DNA of 33,135 nucleotides from Cellvibrionales bacterium UBA1963 (GTDB lineage Bacteria; Pseudomonadota; Gammaproteobacteria; Pseudomonadales; UBA7434), in assembly GCA_002336035.1 (NCBI GenBank), contig DDED01000188.1, positions 1,981-35,115 on the forward strand. The letters run 5' to 3'. Shown in pieces: positions 1-7,636 of this stretch. Each line of letters starts with the position of its first letter. Positions within the stretch are counted from its first letter, which is position 1. A model generated the notes under the pieces. The model saw only the letters and a list, made by a program, of their open reading frames with translations, made no database searches and had not been told where the DNA came from. Both the position numbers and the translations under genes were made by a program.

Positions 1-184
1 CATCAATCGTATTGCATGGTGCATCATTCATACTGACGCTATTTACGCCACCGGCCTGCCTTACTATAACTTTACCCGTTGCCATCAAATCTTTACGGAT
101 CAGTGCATCATTACCACCAAATGAAACATTAAAATAAATGAAAGGAATAGCGTACTGATCACGCTTATTGGCATCGAGTAAAAC
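1..184 (-). pseudogene. Remnant of a GMC-family oxidoreductase (C-terminal part, runs off left edge)
   Basis: On the minus strand the frame is open from 184 to the window edge, about 61 codons, but begins directly after an in-frame TAG (185-187) and has no start codon at its head. The translation starts VLLDANKRDQYAIPF and continues with GGNDALIRKD and a later QAGG. This resembles the segment of GMC oxidoreductases (choline dehydrogenase or cholesterol oxidase relatives) that usually reads LDPNKKDKWGIP, then NE..RKD, then AG. The FAD-binding N-terminal part is absent: 188-299 is broken by stops in all minus frames. I infer a decayed or truncated gene; a sequencing frameshift is possible. GMC enzymes are common near steroid catabolic genes, so it may once have belonged to this cluster. 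Confidence 0.45.
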
Positions 185-299
185 CTAGCGACAAAACCCC
201 ACCAAATAAAATACTCCTCCAACCTACGACGTCTCTTCTATTTATTTATTGAGGCCTAGGATCATTAAGCCAATATAACATTTTTCAAAAAAAATAAGT

Positions 300-1466
300 C
301 TAGCCTTGGCCCAGTATCATTGCGCCCGTAGGGACGCCGACACCGCTACTTACTAATACGTGTTCAACGTTCTTTGGCTGGTTAGTCGACTGCCCCCTTA
401 TTAACCTTACCGCTTCAGCAATATTATTCATACCATGAATGTATGCCTCCGATAAAAGACCACCATGGGTATTGTTGGGTAAGCGGCCGTCAATATCGAG
501 ACCGCCGTCCTTGATAAAATCTTTGGCTTCGCCAACACCACAAAAACCAAAACTTTCTAATTGCATTACCACCTCACTAGTAAAAGCATCATACAAACAA
601 GCCGCGTCAATATCGCTAGCTTGCAACCCACTCTGGGCATAAACCCGCTTCGCTGCTAATTCCATTTCAGGAAGGGTACTGAGCTCATCCCGATAAAAAC
701 TGGTCATTTGTTCTTGACCCTGAGTCGACGCTTGAGTGATGCCACGAATCACTGCTGGCTTCTGTTTTAAATCGGCAGCTCTTTCCGCGCTAGTAATCAA
801 TAATGCACAACCACCGTCTGATTCTTGACAAAAATCATACAAACGTAACGGCGATGCGATCATTTTAGACGCGAGGTAAGTTTCCATAGTTAACGGTTTT
901 TGATAACCAAACGCACGTGGATTAGTTACTGCATAATTGCGTTGTGAAATAGCGACACGGCCTAAATCCTCGGCACTCACCCCGTATTTGCTCATGTATT
1001 TATTAGCGATCATTGCGATCCAAGAGCCAGGCGTTAACATCCCATATACTTGATACCAAGACCAATGAACCAAATCACTGGTGACGATTTGCCCTGACAC
1101 ACCTTGACCATTACGCTGGCCAGAACGGCCATTCATAGCACGATAAACAACCACGCTATTAGCCTGACCTGTTGCCACAGCCATAGCAGCTTGATGCACA
1201 ACACCAACCGCTGCACCACCGCCATAATTGACCTTACTAAAAAACGTCAAGTCACCGGCACCAACACTTCGAGCCACCTCTATTTCATCTGTAGGGTCAA
1301 GCGTGTAGCTTACTAAACCATCTATTTCAGACGGCGGCAAACCAGCATCCCTGACAGCCGCTACTACCGCTTCAGCAGCAAGTGACAGCTCAGAACGACC
1401 CGAGTTTTTTGAAAATTCTGTACAGCCAATACCAGCGATAGCGGCTTTATTGTGTAAGCTATTCAT
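300..1466 (-). CDS. Ltp2-type steroid side-chain aldolase (thiolase-like), second copy
   Basis: A 388-residue SCP2-thiolase-like protein. Family members such as Ltp2 are retro-aldolases that cleave a beta-hydroxy acyl-CoA side chain from a steroid, and they work in complex with a DUF35 protein. The thiolase nucleophilic Cys is not in its usual context. The two Ltp2 active-site tyrosines are matched by Y292 (in LYDAFTSEV) and Y342 (in SEAYIHG), against 294 and 344 in the characterised enzyme. The conserved NNTHGG is at 331-336. It is the last gene of the left operon, 30 nt after the stand-alone DUF35 gene, its likely obligate partner. It is clearly paralogous to the aldolase at 2786-3961, sharing the NTEFSKNSG-like start and the GVGVPTG end. 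The ATG at 1466 has only a weak ribosome site. Substrate is unknown; a longer side chain (C5 bile acid or branched sterol) is my inference. Confidence 0.85.
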   Translation of the reverse strand: MNSLHNKAAIAGIGCTEFSKNSGRSELSLAAEAVVAAVRDAGLPPSEIDGLVSYTLDPTDEIEVARSVGAGDLTFFSKVNYGGGAAVGVVHQAAMAVATGQANSVVVYRAMNGRSGQRNGQGVSGQIVTSDLVHWSWYQVYGMLTPGSWIAMIANKYMSKYGVSAEDLGRVAISQRNYAVTNPRAFGYQKPLTMETYLASKMIASPLRLYDFCQESDGGCALLITSAERAADLKQKPAVIRGITQASTQGQEQMTSFYRDELSTLPEMELAAKRVYAQSGLQASDIDAACLYDAFTSEVVMQLESFGFCGVGEAKDFIKDGGLDIDGRLPNNTHGGLLSEAYIHGMNNIAEAVRLIRGQSTNQPKNVEHVLVSSGVGVPTGAMILGQG

Positions 1467-1496
1467 TTTTATTTTTTACTACCTAGCAATGGATCA

Positions 1497-1907
1497 TCAA
1501 TGAGAGGGGCGAAAGTAAGGTAGCTGAAAACCATCAGCATCGCGCTGCATGACCATTTCAACGGGCATATCAAAATCAACATCGTCAGGTTCACAATCAG
1601 TTAGCTGTGAGGTTATACGGGTACCCTCAGCAAGTTCGACGAGTACAATAATGAGCGGATAATCATAACCTGGAAACTTCGGATGATGCAGTACTGTAAA
1701 ACTGCAGACTGTACCTTTACCAGAAGAAGAAATAAAATCCCAATCTTGAGACTGACATTGATCACACATAGGACGCGGCGGATGCCTCAGTGATTGACAG
1801 CCAATACAGCGCTGAATGGCAAGCACACCTTCAGCTGCTTGATCCCACCACCATTTATTGTCCAAGCCTAATATTGGCTTGATTCGAGATATTAATGGTT
1901 CAGTCAT
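1497..1907 (-). CDS. Stand-alone DUF35 / OB-fold zinc-ribbon protein, aldolase partner
   Basis: A 136-residue protein with an N-terminal rubredoxin-like zinc ribbon (C34-x2-C37, C48-x2-C51) followed by an OB-fold (about 60-125), the DUF35 architecture. In steroid degraders the DUF35 domain binds and activates Ltp2-type aldolases. The motifs NKWWWD, LRHPPRPMC and HHPKFPGY are almost identical to those in the C-terminal half of the MaoC-DUF35 protein at 4429-5394, so the two DUF35 modules arose by duplication. Unlike that protein it has no hydratase domain. It lies 30 nt upstream of the second aldolase gene and 46 nt downstream of the SDR gene. AGGAG stands about 12 nt before the ATG. The partner assignment is inferred from adjacency and family knowledge. 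Confidence 0.85.
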   Translation of the reverse strand: MTEPLISRIKPILGLDNKWWWDQAAEGVLAIQRCIGCQSLRHPPRPMCDQCQSQDWDFISSSGKGTVCSFTVLHHPKFPGYDYPLIIVLVELAEGTRITSQLTDCEPDDVDFDMPVEMVMQRDADGFQLPYFRPSH

Positions 1908-1953
1908 AATTATTATTCGCTCCTAGCAGAAATTTTTAAAAAAGTGTAGGCAA

Positions 1954-2766
1954 TTAACTCTCTACTTTAGCGTTATCTAGAGCCGTAATATCAAAATCAG
2001 GAATGAACAGCTGTTGCGTTTTGCCCCCGTCAACAGGCAACACAATACCCGTTATAAATGACGCTTGTTCAGATGCTAAAAAACAGATGGCTTCAGCTAT
2101 TTCTTCAGGCTCTGCATGTCGTTGCATTGGTATAGAACCGGCAATGGTATTCATCATAACTTCACTTTTGCCCGTGGCTTGGTCTAAGCCAGGGGTCTTA
2201 ACAGAGCCCGGAGCAACAACATTAACTCTTACATTATAAGGCGCGGCTTCCATGGCAGCACAACTGGTAAAATGATTAATCGCTGCCTTCGATGAGGAAT
2301 AGGCGCTAGCAGCCATACCACCTCGTAAACTACTGACCGAAGAAACGGTGATCACTGATCCCGAGCCTTGCTTATACATCGCTTTAAAAGCTGCTTTTGT
2401 CGCAATAAAAACGCTGTCGACAGAAGCCTTAAAATTCGACTGCCAATCTTCAAGGCTGGTGTTCTCAATCATGCCCCCTTTAACTGAGGGTGCGTTATTA
2501 ACCAACACATCTAAGCGACCAAACTTGGCAATAACTTCTTCAACAAATGTCTCTACCGCACCGGCATCATTGACATCGAGTGAATAACCTGTAAATTGAC
2601 CGCCCGAAGAAGTAATTCTTTCAGCCAGTTCATCAAGCTTTGGCTTACGTCGCGAGCAACCAATAACATGGGCACCCTCTTGCGCTAGTTGAATAGCGGT
2701 ACTTCGACCGATACCCAAGCTTGCGCCAGTCACAATGGCTACCTTTCCTTCAAATCTTTTTATCAT
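1954..2766 (-). CDS. Short-chain dehydrogenase/reductase in the side-chain operon
   Basis: A classical SDR of 270 residues. The NAD(P)-binding TGASLGIG is at 13-20, NNA at 90-92, and the catalytic set is N111, S143, Y156 and K160 (YSSSK). The C-terminal PVDGG substrate-loop motif is followed by an extra tail of about 20 residues. It probably oxidises or reduces a hydroxyl/keto group on a steroid or a steroid acyl-CoA; no specific step can be assigned. It sits between the ChsH1/Ltp2-like genes and the second DUF35/aldolase pair, with gaps of 19 and 46 nt, so it is co-transcribed with them. The start ATG at 2766 follows GAGAG at normal spacing. A general FabG-like role is the alternative, but the context makes it less likely. 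Confidence 0.85.
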   Translation of the reverse strand: MIKRFEGKVAIVTGASLGIGRSTAIQLAQEGAHVIGCSRRKPKLDELAERITSSGGQFTGYSLDVNDAGAVETFVEEVIAKFGRLDVLVNNAPSVKGGMIENTSLEDWQSNFKASVDSVFIATKAAFKAMYKQGSGSVITVSSVSSLRGGMAASAYSSSKAAINHFTSCAAMEAAPYNVRVNVVAPGSVKTPGLDQATGKSEVMMNTIAGSIPMQRHAEPEEIAEAICFLASEQASFITGIVLPVDGGKTQQLFIPDFDITALDNAKVES

Positions 2767-2785
2767 ACCAATCTCTCAGTTATTG

Positions 2786-3961
2786 TTATTCAGCGCGGCC
2801 AAGTAAAGCACCACCCGTTGGAACACCAACGCCTGAGGTGACCAGCACATTATTCACCTCTTTAGCAGGCTGATTGACTGAATCGCCGCGGACCAGTCGT
2901 GTCGCCTCGACAATCCCGTTAACCCCATGAATATAACCTTCGCTTAGCTGACCACCATGAGTATTTGTTGGTAATCGCCCGTCGCTTCGCATAGCACCGT
3001 CTAAAACAAATTGCGGCGCCTCGAGTAAATCACAAAAACCCCATGACTCTAACTGCCAAAGAACAATCGGTGTGAAGGCATCATAAATGACCGCCGCATC
3101 AATGTCGTCAGCACAGAGACCGGATTGTTCATAGGCCATCTTAGCGGCAATATCCATAGAAGGGATACGTGCTATTTCTGGTCGATAGAAGCTGGTCATT
3201 GATTCCATGTCAGCCGCAGCTGCTTGAGCCACGCCTTTAACGACAACTGCTGGATGCTTTAAGTCTTTGGCGCGCTCAGCAGTGGTTACTACAACCGCAC
3301 TGCCTCCGTCGGTTTCCATACAACAATCTAGCATTTTAAATGGCGAAACAATCGGCCTTGAGGCATCATAGTCAGTACGATCGAACGGACGCTCATAAAA
3401 GAAAGCCGCCGGGTTTTTAGCAGCATACTCACGTTGGACATGTGCTATTTCAAACATCGCATCTTGAACGTTATCTGCGAGATGCATATATCGTTGAGTG
3501 TACATCGCGACCCAGCTGGCCGGTGTCATCAAGCCATAAGGCGTGTACCAACCCCAGTGTATTGCATCCGAAGTGAGTAGCGGGCCTGAGACTCCTGAAC
3601 TGTAACGGTGGCCGGAACGACCGTTTAATGCTCGATAACAAACCACCACTTCAGCCATACCTGTCGCTACGGCCATCACAGCTTGATGAATAAGTCCAGT
3701 TGCCGCACCACCTCCGTGAGGAACTCGCGAGTAAAACGTCAAATCACCTATACCAACAGCACGGGCTATTTCAATTTCATCGGTATTATCAAGAGTAAAG
3801 GTTGTCATTCCGTCAACGTCTGAAGGCTTTAAACCTGCATCAGCAATCGCATCGCGAACAGCCGTGCAAGCTAACTCTAACTCAGAAACACCTGAGTTTT
3901 TTGAAAATTCTGTGTTGGCTACACCGGCAATGGCCGCTTCACCTGAAATATTAATTGTCAT
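2786..3961 (-). CDS. ltp2: Ltp2-type 17-side-chain retro-aldolase
   Basis: A 391-residue thiolase-like aldolase. In the actinobacterial pathway Ltp2 cleaves the 17-hydroxy propionyl-CoA side chain to a 17-keto steroid plus propionyl-CoA, acting with the DUF35 domain of ChsH2. The active-site tyrosines are Y293 (VIYDAFTPI) and Y343 (SEGYIHG), almost exactly the 294/344 of the characterised enzyme. NTHGG and the GVGVPTGG end are family-typical. The gene follows the ChsH1-like hydratase by 22 nt, the same order as Rv3542c-Rv3541c-Rv3540c. I chose the ATG at 3961 because TTGGAGA, a plausible ribosome site, precedes it. A TTG at 3973 would add four residues but overlaps that site. The substrate is inferred from family and gene order. 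Confidence 0.87.
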   Translation of the reverse strand: MTINISGEAAIAGVANTEFSKNSGVSELELACTAVRDAIADAGLKPSDVDGMTTFTLDNTDEIEIARAVGIGDLTFYSRVPHGGGAATGLIHQAVMAVATGMAEVVVCYRALNGRSGHRYSSGVSGPLLTSDAIHWGWYTPYGLMTPASWVAMYTQRYMHLADNVQDAMFEIAHVQREYAAKNPAAFFYERPFDRTDYDASRPIVSPFKMLDCCMETDGGSAVVVTTAERAKDLKHPAVVVKGVAQAAAADMESMTSFYRPEIARIPSMDIAAKMAYEQSGLCADDIDAAVIYDAFTPIVLWQLESWGFCDLLEAPQFVLDGAMRSDGRLPTNTHGGQLSEGYIHGVNGIVEATRLVRGDSVNQPAKEVNNVLVTSGVGVPTGGALLGRAE

Positions 3962-3983
3962 GCTATTCTCCAAGTGGAATGAA

Positions 3984-4397
3984 TTAAGGCAGTGCTATCT
4001 GCACAGAGCCAGTCATATGCATTCCCCAGATATTATTTTCACCAGTAACATCAACTTTGATACTTTTTTTGTCGTCATCCTTTTCGACAATTTCGCCGCT
4101 GACTGTCATTGTCATACCCGGAACATTCGGCGCCCCCAACTTCACTTTTAATGCTTTCATAACCACTTCGGGACCCGACCAATCGGTCACGAATCTTGCC
4201 ATTAAAGCTTGGCTGGTTAAGATGTTCATAAAGACGTCGGGCAAGCCCATCCCTTGAGCAACCGCTTTATCATGATGACAGGGTTCAAAATCACGCGTCG
4301 CTAACGCCGCGCATGTAATAAGCGAGGCAGTAATAGGTATATCTAAACTTGGTATCTTGTCGCCAACATTGATATCGGCATAGTTAACTGTATTCAT
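3984..4397 (-). CDS. chsH1: MaoC-like enoyl-CoA hydratase subunit, ChsH1-like
   Basis: A 137-residue single hot-dog MaoC domain, the size of ChsH1. In the known pair ChsH1 carries the catalytic residues and ChsH2 completes the fold; together they hydrate the 17-propenoyl-CoA side chain. Here D36 and H41 occur in DFEPCHHD, which matches the hydratase-2 pattern D-x-N/E-P-x-H with the same spacing of five residues. The gene lies between the ChsH2-like fusion (31 nt upstream) and the Ltp2-like aldolase (22 nt downstream), so hydratase and aldolase subunits are made together. A stand-alone function is unlikely because the partner is adjacent. The precise steroid substrate is an inference. Confidence 0.85.
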   Translation of the reverse strand: MNTVNYADINVGDKIPSLDIPITASLITCAALATRDFEPCHHDKAVAQGMGLPDVFMNILTSQALMARFVTDWSGPEVVMKALKVKLGAPNVPGMTMTVSGEIVEKDDDKKSIKVDVTGENNIWGMHMTGSVQIALP

Positions 4398-4428
4398 TTT
4401 TCGATTCTCTTTAGCTTAGCCGTTAGTA

Positions 4429-5394
4429 TTAAACAGGATAAAATTGTGGCAACGTGTTCTTCTCATCAATTTTTTCAACTTTGCCTTTTAATTTCATACC
4501 GATGACAACATCTTTAACATCACAACCAACCACATTAGCTATGATTCGAGTGCCTTCGGCCAAGCTTATAACGCCAACTATCAGCGGATATTGATAGCCT
4601 GGAAATTTAGGATGATGCAACTCAACAAAACTAAACAGCTCGCCATCAAGGGTTGACTCGATGCTATCCCATTCGGTTGACTGGCACTCTCCGCACATTG
4701 GTCGTGGTGGATGTCGTAAGGCTTGGCAAGATGAGCAGCGCTGTATTAGTACTTTGCCATCATCACAAGCATCCCACCACCACTTATTGTCTTGACCGCG
4801 AGGCGAATTAGCTCTTGTTGGCACTTCTAATGCACTGTCATTAGATGGCGCCGAATCTTCCTGTGCAGGAGGAATAAATTTGAACACCCTGAACCGCTGC
4901 GTACCCAGCAAAATGCCGTCTTGATTGGTGAATTTAGCATAAGTTTCAAAAAAGTAACCGATCCCTCGGCCCGTAGTTTTTTGCTCAGAAATAGACTCAA
5001 TCATACTTTCTTCAAAAATAGCATCGCCCACTTTGGCTTCAGCAAAATATTCTTGATCAACGTTAGTGCCGAGCGAGCCACTAAAGCCATGGCTATCAAA
5101 AAACTTAACCATTTCGACTTGGCCGTCAGTTGGACGGCCCTCACTGGCGACTTTATAACCTTCTTGAGTCCAAGCATACATCATTGCCGGTGGTGCAATT
5201 AAATGACCCCGACTGCTTTGTTCAGCCCAATTTTGATCAGTATATGCGGGATTTTTTTCACCCATAATTTCACACCATTGACGTATCATGGCGGAGTTAA
5301 CGTCATCATGCCCGCGTCGCGATCCTGTGTATATTGGCTTGCCAACAAAGGCATAGACTTTTTCTTCGAAGGCTTTCGTTTCTTCCGGAGTCAT
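4429..5394 (-). CDS. chsH2: MaoC-DUF35 fusion protein, ChsH2-like
   Basis: A 321-residue two-domain protein, close to the length of M. tuberculosis ChsH2. Residues about 10-175 form an N-terminal MaoC/hot-dog hydratase half. Residues about 200-321 form a DUF35 module with zinc ribbon C220-x2-C223 and C234-x2-C237, then an OB-fold (HHPKFPGYQY). A Ser/Asn-rich linker (about 177-200) joins them. The first half is expected to pair with the ChsH1-like protein to hydrate the steroid enoyl-CoA side chain, and the DUF35 half to dock and activate the Ltp2-like aldolase, allowing handover of the product. It is the first gene of the six-gene operon. A possible ribosome site AGGA stands nine bases before the ATG at 5394. 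No other family combines these domains in this context. Confidence 0.88.
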   Translation of the reverse strand: MTPEETKAFEEKVYAFVGKPIYTGSRRGHDDVNSAMIRQWCEIMGEKNPAYTDQNWAEQSSRGHLIAPPAMMYAWTQEGYKVASEGRPTDGQVEMVKFFDSHGFSGSLGTNVDQEYFAEAKVGDAIFEESMIESISEQKTTGRGIGYFFETYAKFTNQDGILLGTQRFRVFKFIPPAQEDSAPSNDSALEVPTRANSPRGQDNKWWWDACDDGKVLIQRCSSCQALRHPPRPMCGECQSTEWDSIESTLDGELFSFVELHHPKFPGYQYPLIVGVISLAEGTRIIANVVGCDVKDVVIGMKLKGKVEKIDEKNTLPQFYPV

Positions 5395-5703
5395 AGCTCA
5401 AATCCTAATTATCTTTTTAATAAAACACATCGACTTACCTAACTTTTAACGGTAAGAAGCATAAACTAGCCTTAGCGCCAGTACCACAAAACTAAAAAAA
5501 GATTTTACTTCTTAACTGACTATGACGGTTACAGCAATGAAAACATCAGCTTATGACGTTTTTTGCAAGCTATCGTCAGTATTGAAATCGGGTTGAAAAG
5601 TATACCTCTAAATAAGCCTTATCGGTGTTGCGCCGCAAAAAATGCTTTTTTACGCACTCAACATGTATGGGTAATTCTACCCGCTAGGCAGCGGCATCGC
5701 GGA
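5395..5703 (-). promoter_or_regulatory. Intergenic control region upstream of the chsH2-like operon
   Basis: A 309-nt gap between the SDR at 5704 and the first operon gene at 5394, with no supportable gene; short open frames here do not resemble proteins. It must hold the operon promoter unless transcription comes through from the SDR. TATGACG occurs twice in the same orientation (5521-5527 and 5552-5558), 31 bp apart or about three helical turns. This could be an operator but is unproven. A short GGGTA/TACCC hairpin is at 5669-5682. No convincing -35/-10 pair was found, and no KstR-like palindrome was recognised. Confidence 0.3.
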
Positions 5704-6531
5704 TTATTGGTTGGTGTACTCTTTGAGCTTATCGTCACCGTAAAACATCCCAATGGACTCGCTAAAGTCAGCACCCTTTTGGTTACCTGCACCACCGCAC
5801 ACACCCATAATTTGACCCGTTGTCCACTTGCCCATATCAGAAGCGAAATAAAGTACGGCATCAGCAATTTCTTGCGGCGTACCTGCTCGCTTCAAATCTG
5901 ATTCTTCAATGTAAGTATCCTGAAGGCTTTGCGGTAGCGAGGCAGCAACGATTTCGGTCGGCACCATACCAGGGCGCACACAGTTCACGCGTATACCAAA
6001 GGGGCCTAATTCTAACGCAGCGTTTTTAACCAGCATTTCTGCACCGGCCTTACTTACGCTATAAGGCCCCATAAATTTGCTCGGCGCAGCTCCCTCAATC
6101 GAGGAAATAGAAATAATACTTCCGCCAGCGGCTTTCATCTTGATTGCCGCATGCTTGATACTCAATAAATTTCCAATAATATTTAAATCTAACAAGCTAC
6201 TCCAAGCAGCCACATCTGCATCAATCACCGCATTCGGTAATCCTGTACCCGCGTTTGAGACCATCACATCTAGCTGGCCATTATCATTACACGCCGCTTC
6301 AACCGCCGCTTCAACCTGCTCTTCATGGGTAACGTCACACGTTTTAAAACGAACTTCACCGGCATGACCTAACGCCAATAACTTTTTGGCAGCTGCCTGT
6401 AAGACATCTTCACGCCGACCCACAATCGTCACACTCGCCGCGCCTTCCTCTAAAAATCGTTGCGCCACACCAAAACCCAGGCCCGTGCCGCCACCCGTGA
6501 CTATCGTGTACTTACCACTCAATAAACCCAT
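5704..6531 (-). CDS. Short-chain dehydrogenase/reductase upstream of the side-chain operon
   Basis: A 275-residue classical SDR with the nucleotide-binding TGGGTGLG at 12-19, SNAG at 92-95 in place of NNAG, N117, and the catalytic S144, Y157 and K161 (YSVSK). A tail of about 30 residues extends past the usual GG substrate loop. It likely acts on a steroid or acyl-CoA hydroxyl, but the step cannot be named. It is separated from the chsH2-like operon by 309 nt and from purU by about 150 nt, so it may have its own promoter. The ATG at 6531 is preceded by GAGGA at seven bases. The SDR type resembles those in sterol and bile-acid clusters, but a different substrate cannot be excluded. Confidence 0.82.
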   Translation of the reverse strand: MGLLSGKYTIVTGGGTGLGFGVAQRFLEEGAASVTIVGRREDVLQAAAKKLLALGHAGEVRFKTCDVTHEEQVEAAVEAACNDNGQLDVMVSNAGTGLPNAVIDADVAAWSSLLDLNIIGNLLSIKHAAIKMKAAGGSIISISSIEGAAPSKFMGPYSVSKAGAEMLVKNAALELGPFGIRVNCVRPGMVPTEIVAASLPQSLQDTYIEESDLKRAGTPQEIADAVLYFASDMGKWTTGQIMGVCGGAGNQKGADFSESIGMFYGDDKLKEYTNQ

Positions 6532-6683
6532 TGATTATTCCTCAAATATGCTTGCCAGTAACAGAAAATTTTATTAAAACCATGCGCGAGTGTAAGCTCA
6601 CAAGCTACTATTGTCGTCGTTTTTGCAGGTTGTGTTGGTTAAAGATTTATAAGATTGAGAAAAACAGCGATGAAAGACGACAT

Positions 6684-7544
6684 CTAATCAAATATGACGG
6701 TTTTATTACCGTCGACAAGGACTCTGTCCTCAAGGTGATAGCGCAAGCCCTGCGCCAATACCCGTGCTTCAACGTCCTTCCCTAAACGCACCATATCATC
6801 GCGGTCATGCTTATGCCCAACGCGAACAACATCTTGCTCAAGGATGGGACCTTCATCGAGATCATCGGTCACATAGTGGCAAGTAGCACCAATTAATTTA
6901 ACCCCACGTTCGAAGGCTTTTTGGTACGGATTAGCGCCAATGAACGACGGTAAAAAACTGTGGTGAATATTAATCACCTGGCGTGGGTACCGCGCACAAA
7001 GATCTGGTGGTAAAATCTGCATAAAACGGGCCAAGACTATCGTATCGGCTTTGTAATTCTGAATGAGTTGATCAATCTCAGCAAAGCCTTGCGCTTTCGC
7101 CGTTAACTCTTTTGACATTGGCACGTAATGGAAAGGAATATTATGCCATTCCACCATGCTGCGTAAATTTTCATGATTTGCTATCACACAGGCAACATCA
7201 CAATGCAAGTCACCGCTTCGCCAGCGGTGTAACAAATCAGCGAGACAATGAGAGGCATGACTGGCTAACAACACCACCTGCCGACGGTGATTTGAATCAC
7301 GCAAATACCACGACATTTGGTGAGCATCAGCAATCGATTGAAATTGAAGTTTAAAGTCATCAAAACTAATCGATAATGAATGGGCGCTAATTTCATTGCG
7401 CATAAAAAATTGACCCGAAACAGGGTCCGTGTGGTAATTGGCCTCGAGTATTGACCCACCACGCTCCGCAATAAATGCGCTAACCTTTGCCGCGATACCC
7501 ACCTGATCAGGACAAGCAATGACTAACCGATAACTGTGTTCCAA
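6684..7544 (-). CDS. purU: Formyltetrahydrofolate deformylase
   Basis: PurU hydrolyses 10-formyl-tetrahydrofolate to formate and THF in the cytoplasm, balancing one-carbon units for purine synthesis. The N-terminal ACT domain (about 5-75: CPDQVGIAAKV, FFMRNEI) and C-terminal formyl-transferase domain (VINIHHSFLPSF) are both complete. The formyltransferase catalytic set is N192, H194 and D230 in 286-residue numbering. I chose the TTG at 7544 because GAGGAG precedes it by seven bases and the protein then starts EHSYRLVIACPDQ, like Pseudomonas PurU. A GTG at 7571 would add nine residues upstream of that ribosome site. It separates the left steroid block from the core genes. Confidence 0.9.
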   Translation of the reverse strand: MEHSYRLVIACPDQVGIAAKVSAFIAERGGSILEANYHTDPVSGQFFMRNEISAHSLSISFDDFKLQFQSIADAHQMSWYLRDSNHRRQVVLLASHASHCLADLLHRWRSGDLHCDVACVIANHENLRSMVEWHNIPFHYVPMSKELTAKAQGFAEIDQLIQNYKADTIVLARFMQILPPDLCARYPRQVINIHHSFLPSFIGANPYQKAFERGVKLIGATCHYVTDDLDEGPILEQDVVRVGHKHDRDDMVRLGKDVEARVLAQGLRYHLEDRVLVDGNKTVIFD

Positions 7545-7636
7545 AACGCTGCTCCTCGTAAATGCCGGCACATATTGATTGATTTTCGGACTGCTTCGAA
7601 GTTTTTAGCCAGTGAATGGCTCGATCTGGCCATTGA

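Noticed and set aside
5629..5657. A6/T6 hairpin as terminator of the SDR gene
   Set aside because: The stem is almost only A-T pairs with a mismatched GC part; too weak to call.
5563..5901. Plus-strand open frame of 112 codons across the SDR 3' end
   Set aside because: It mostly overlaps the SDR coding sequence antisense, has no ribosome site and no recognisable protein pattern.
6696..6713. GACGGT/ACCGTC hairpin at the end of purU
   Set aside because: It is within the coding sequence before the stop and lacks a T tract, so not a convincing terminator.
6531..6785. Plus-strand open frame of 84 codons between the SDR and purU
   Set aside because: It overlaps the purU 3' end antisense, and its translation is low-complexity and unlike any family.
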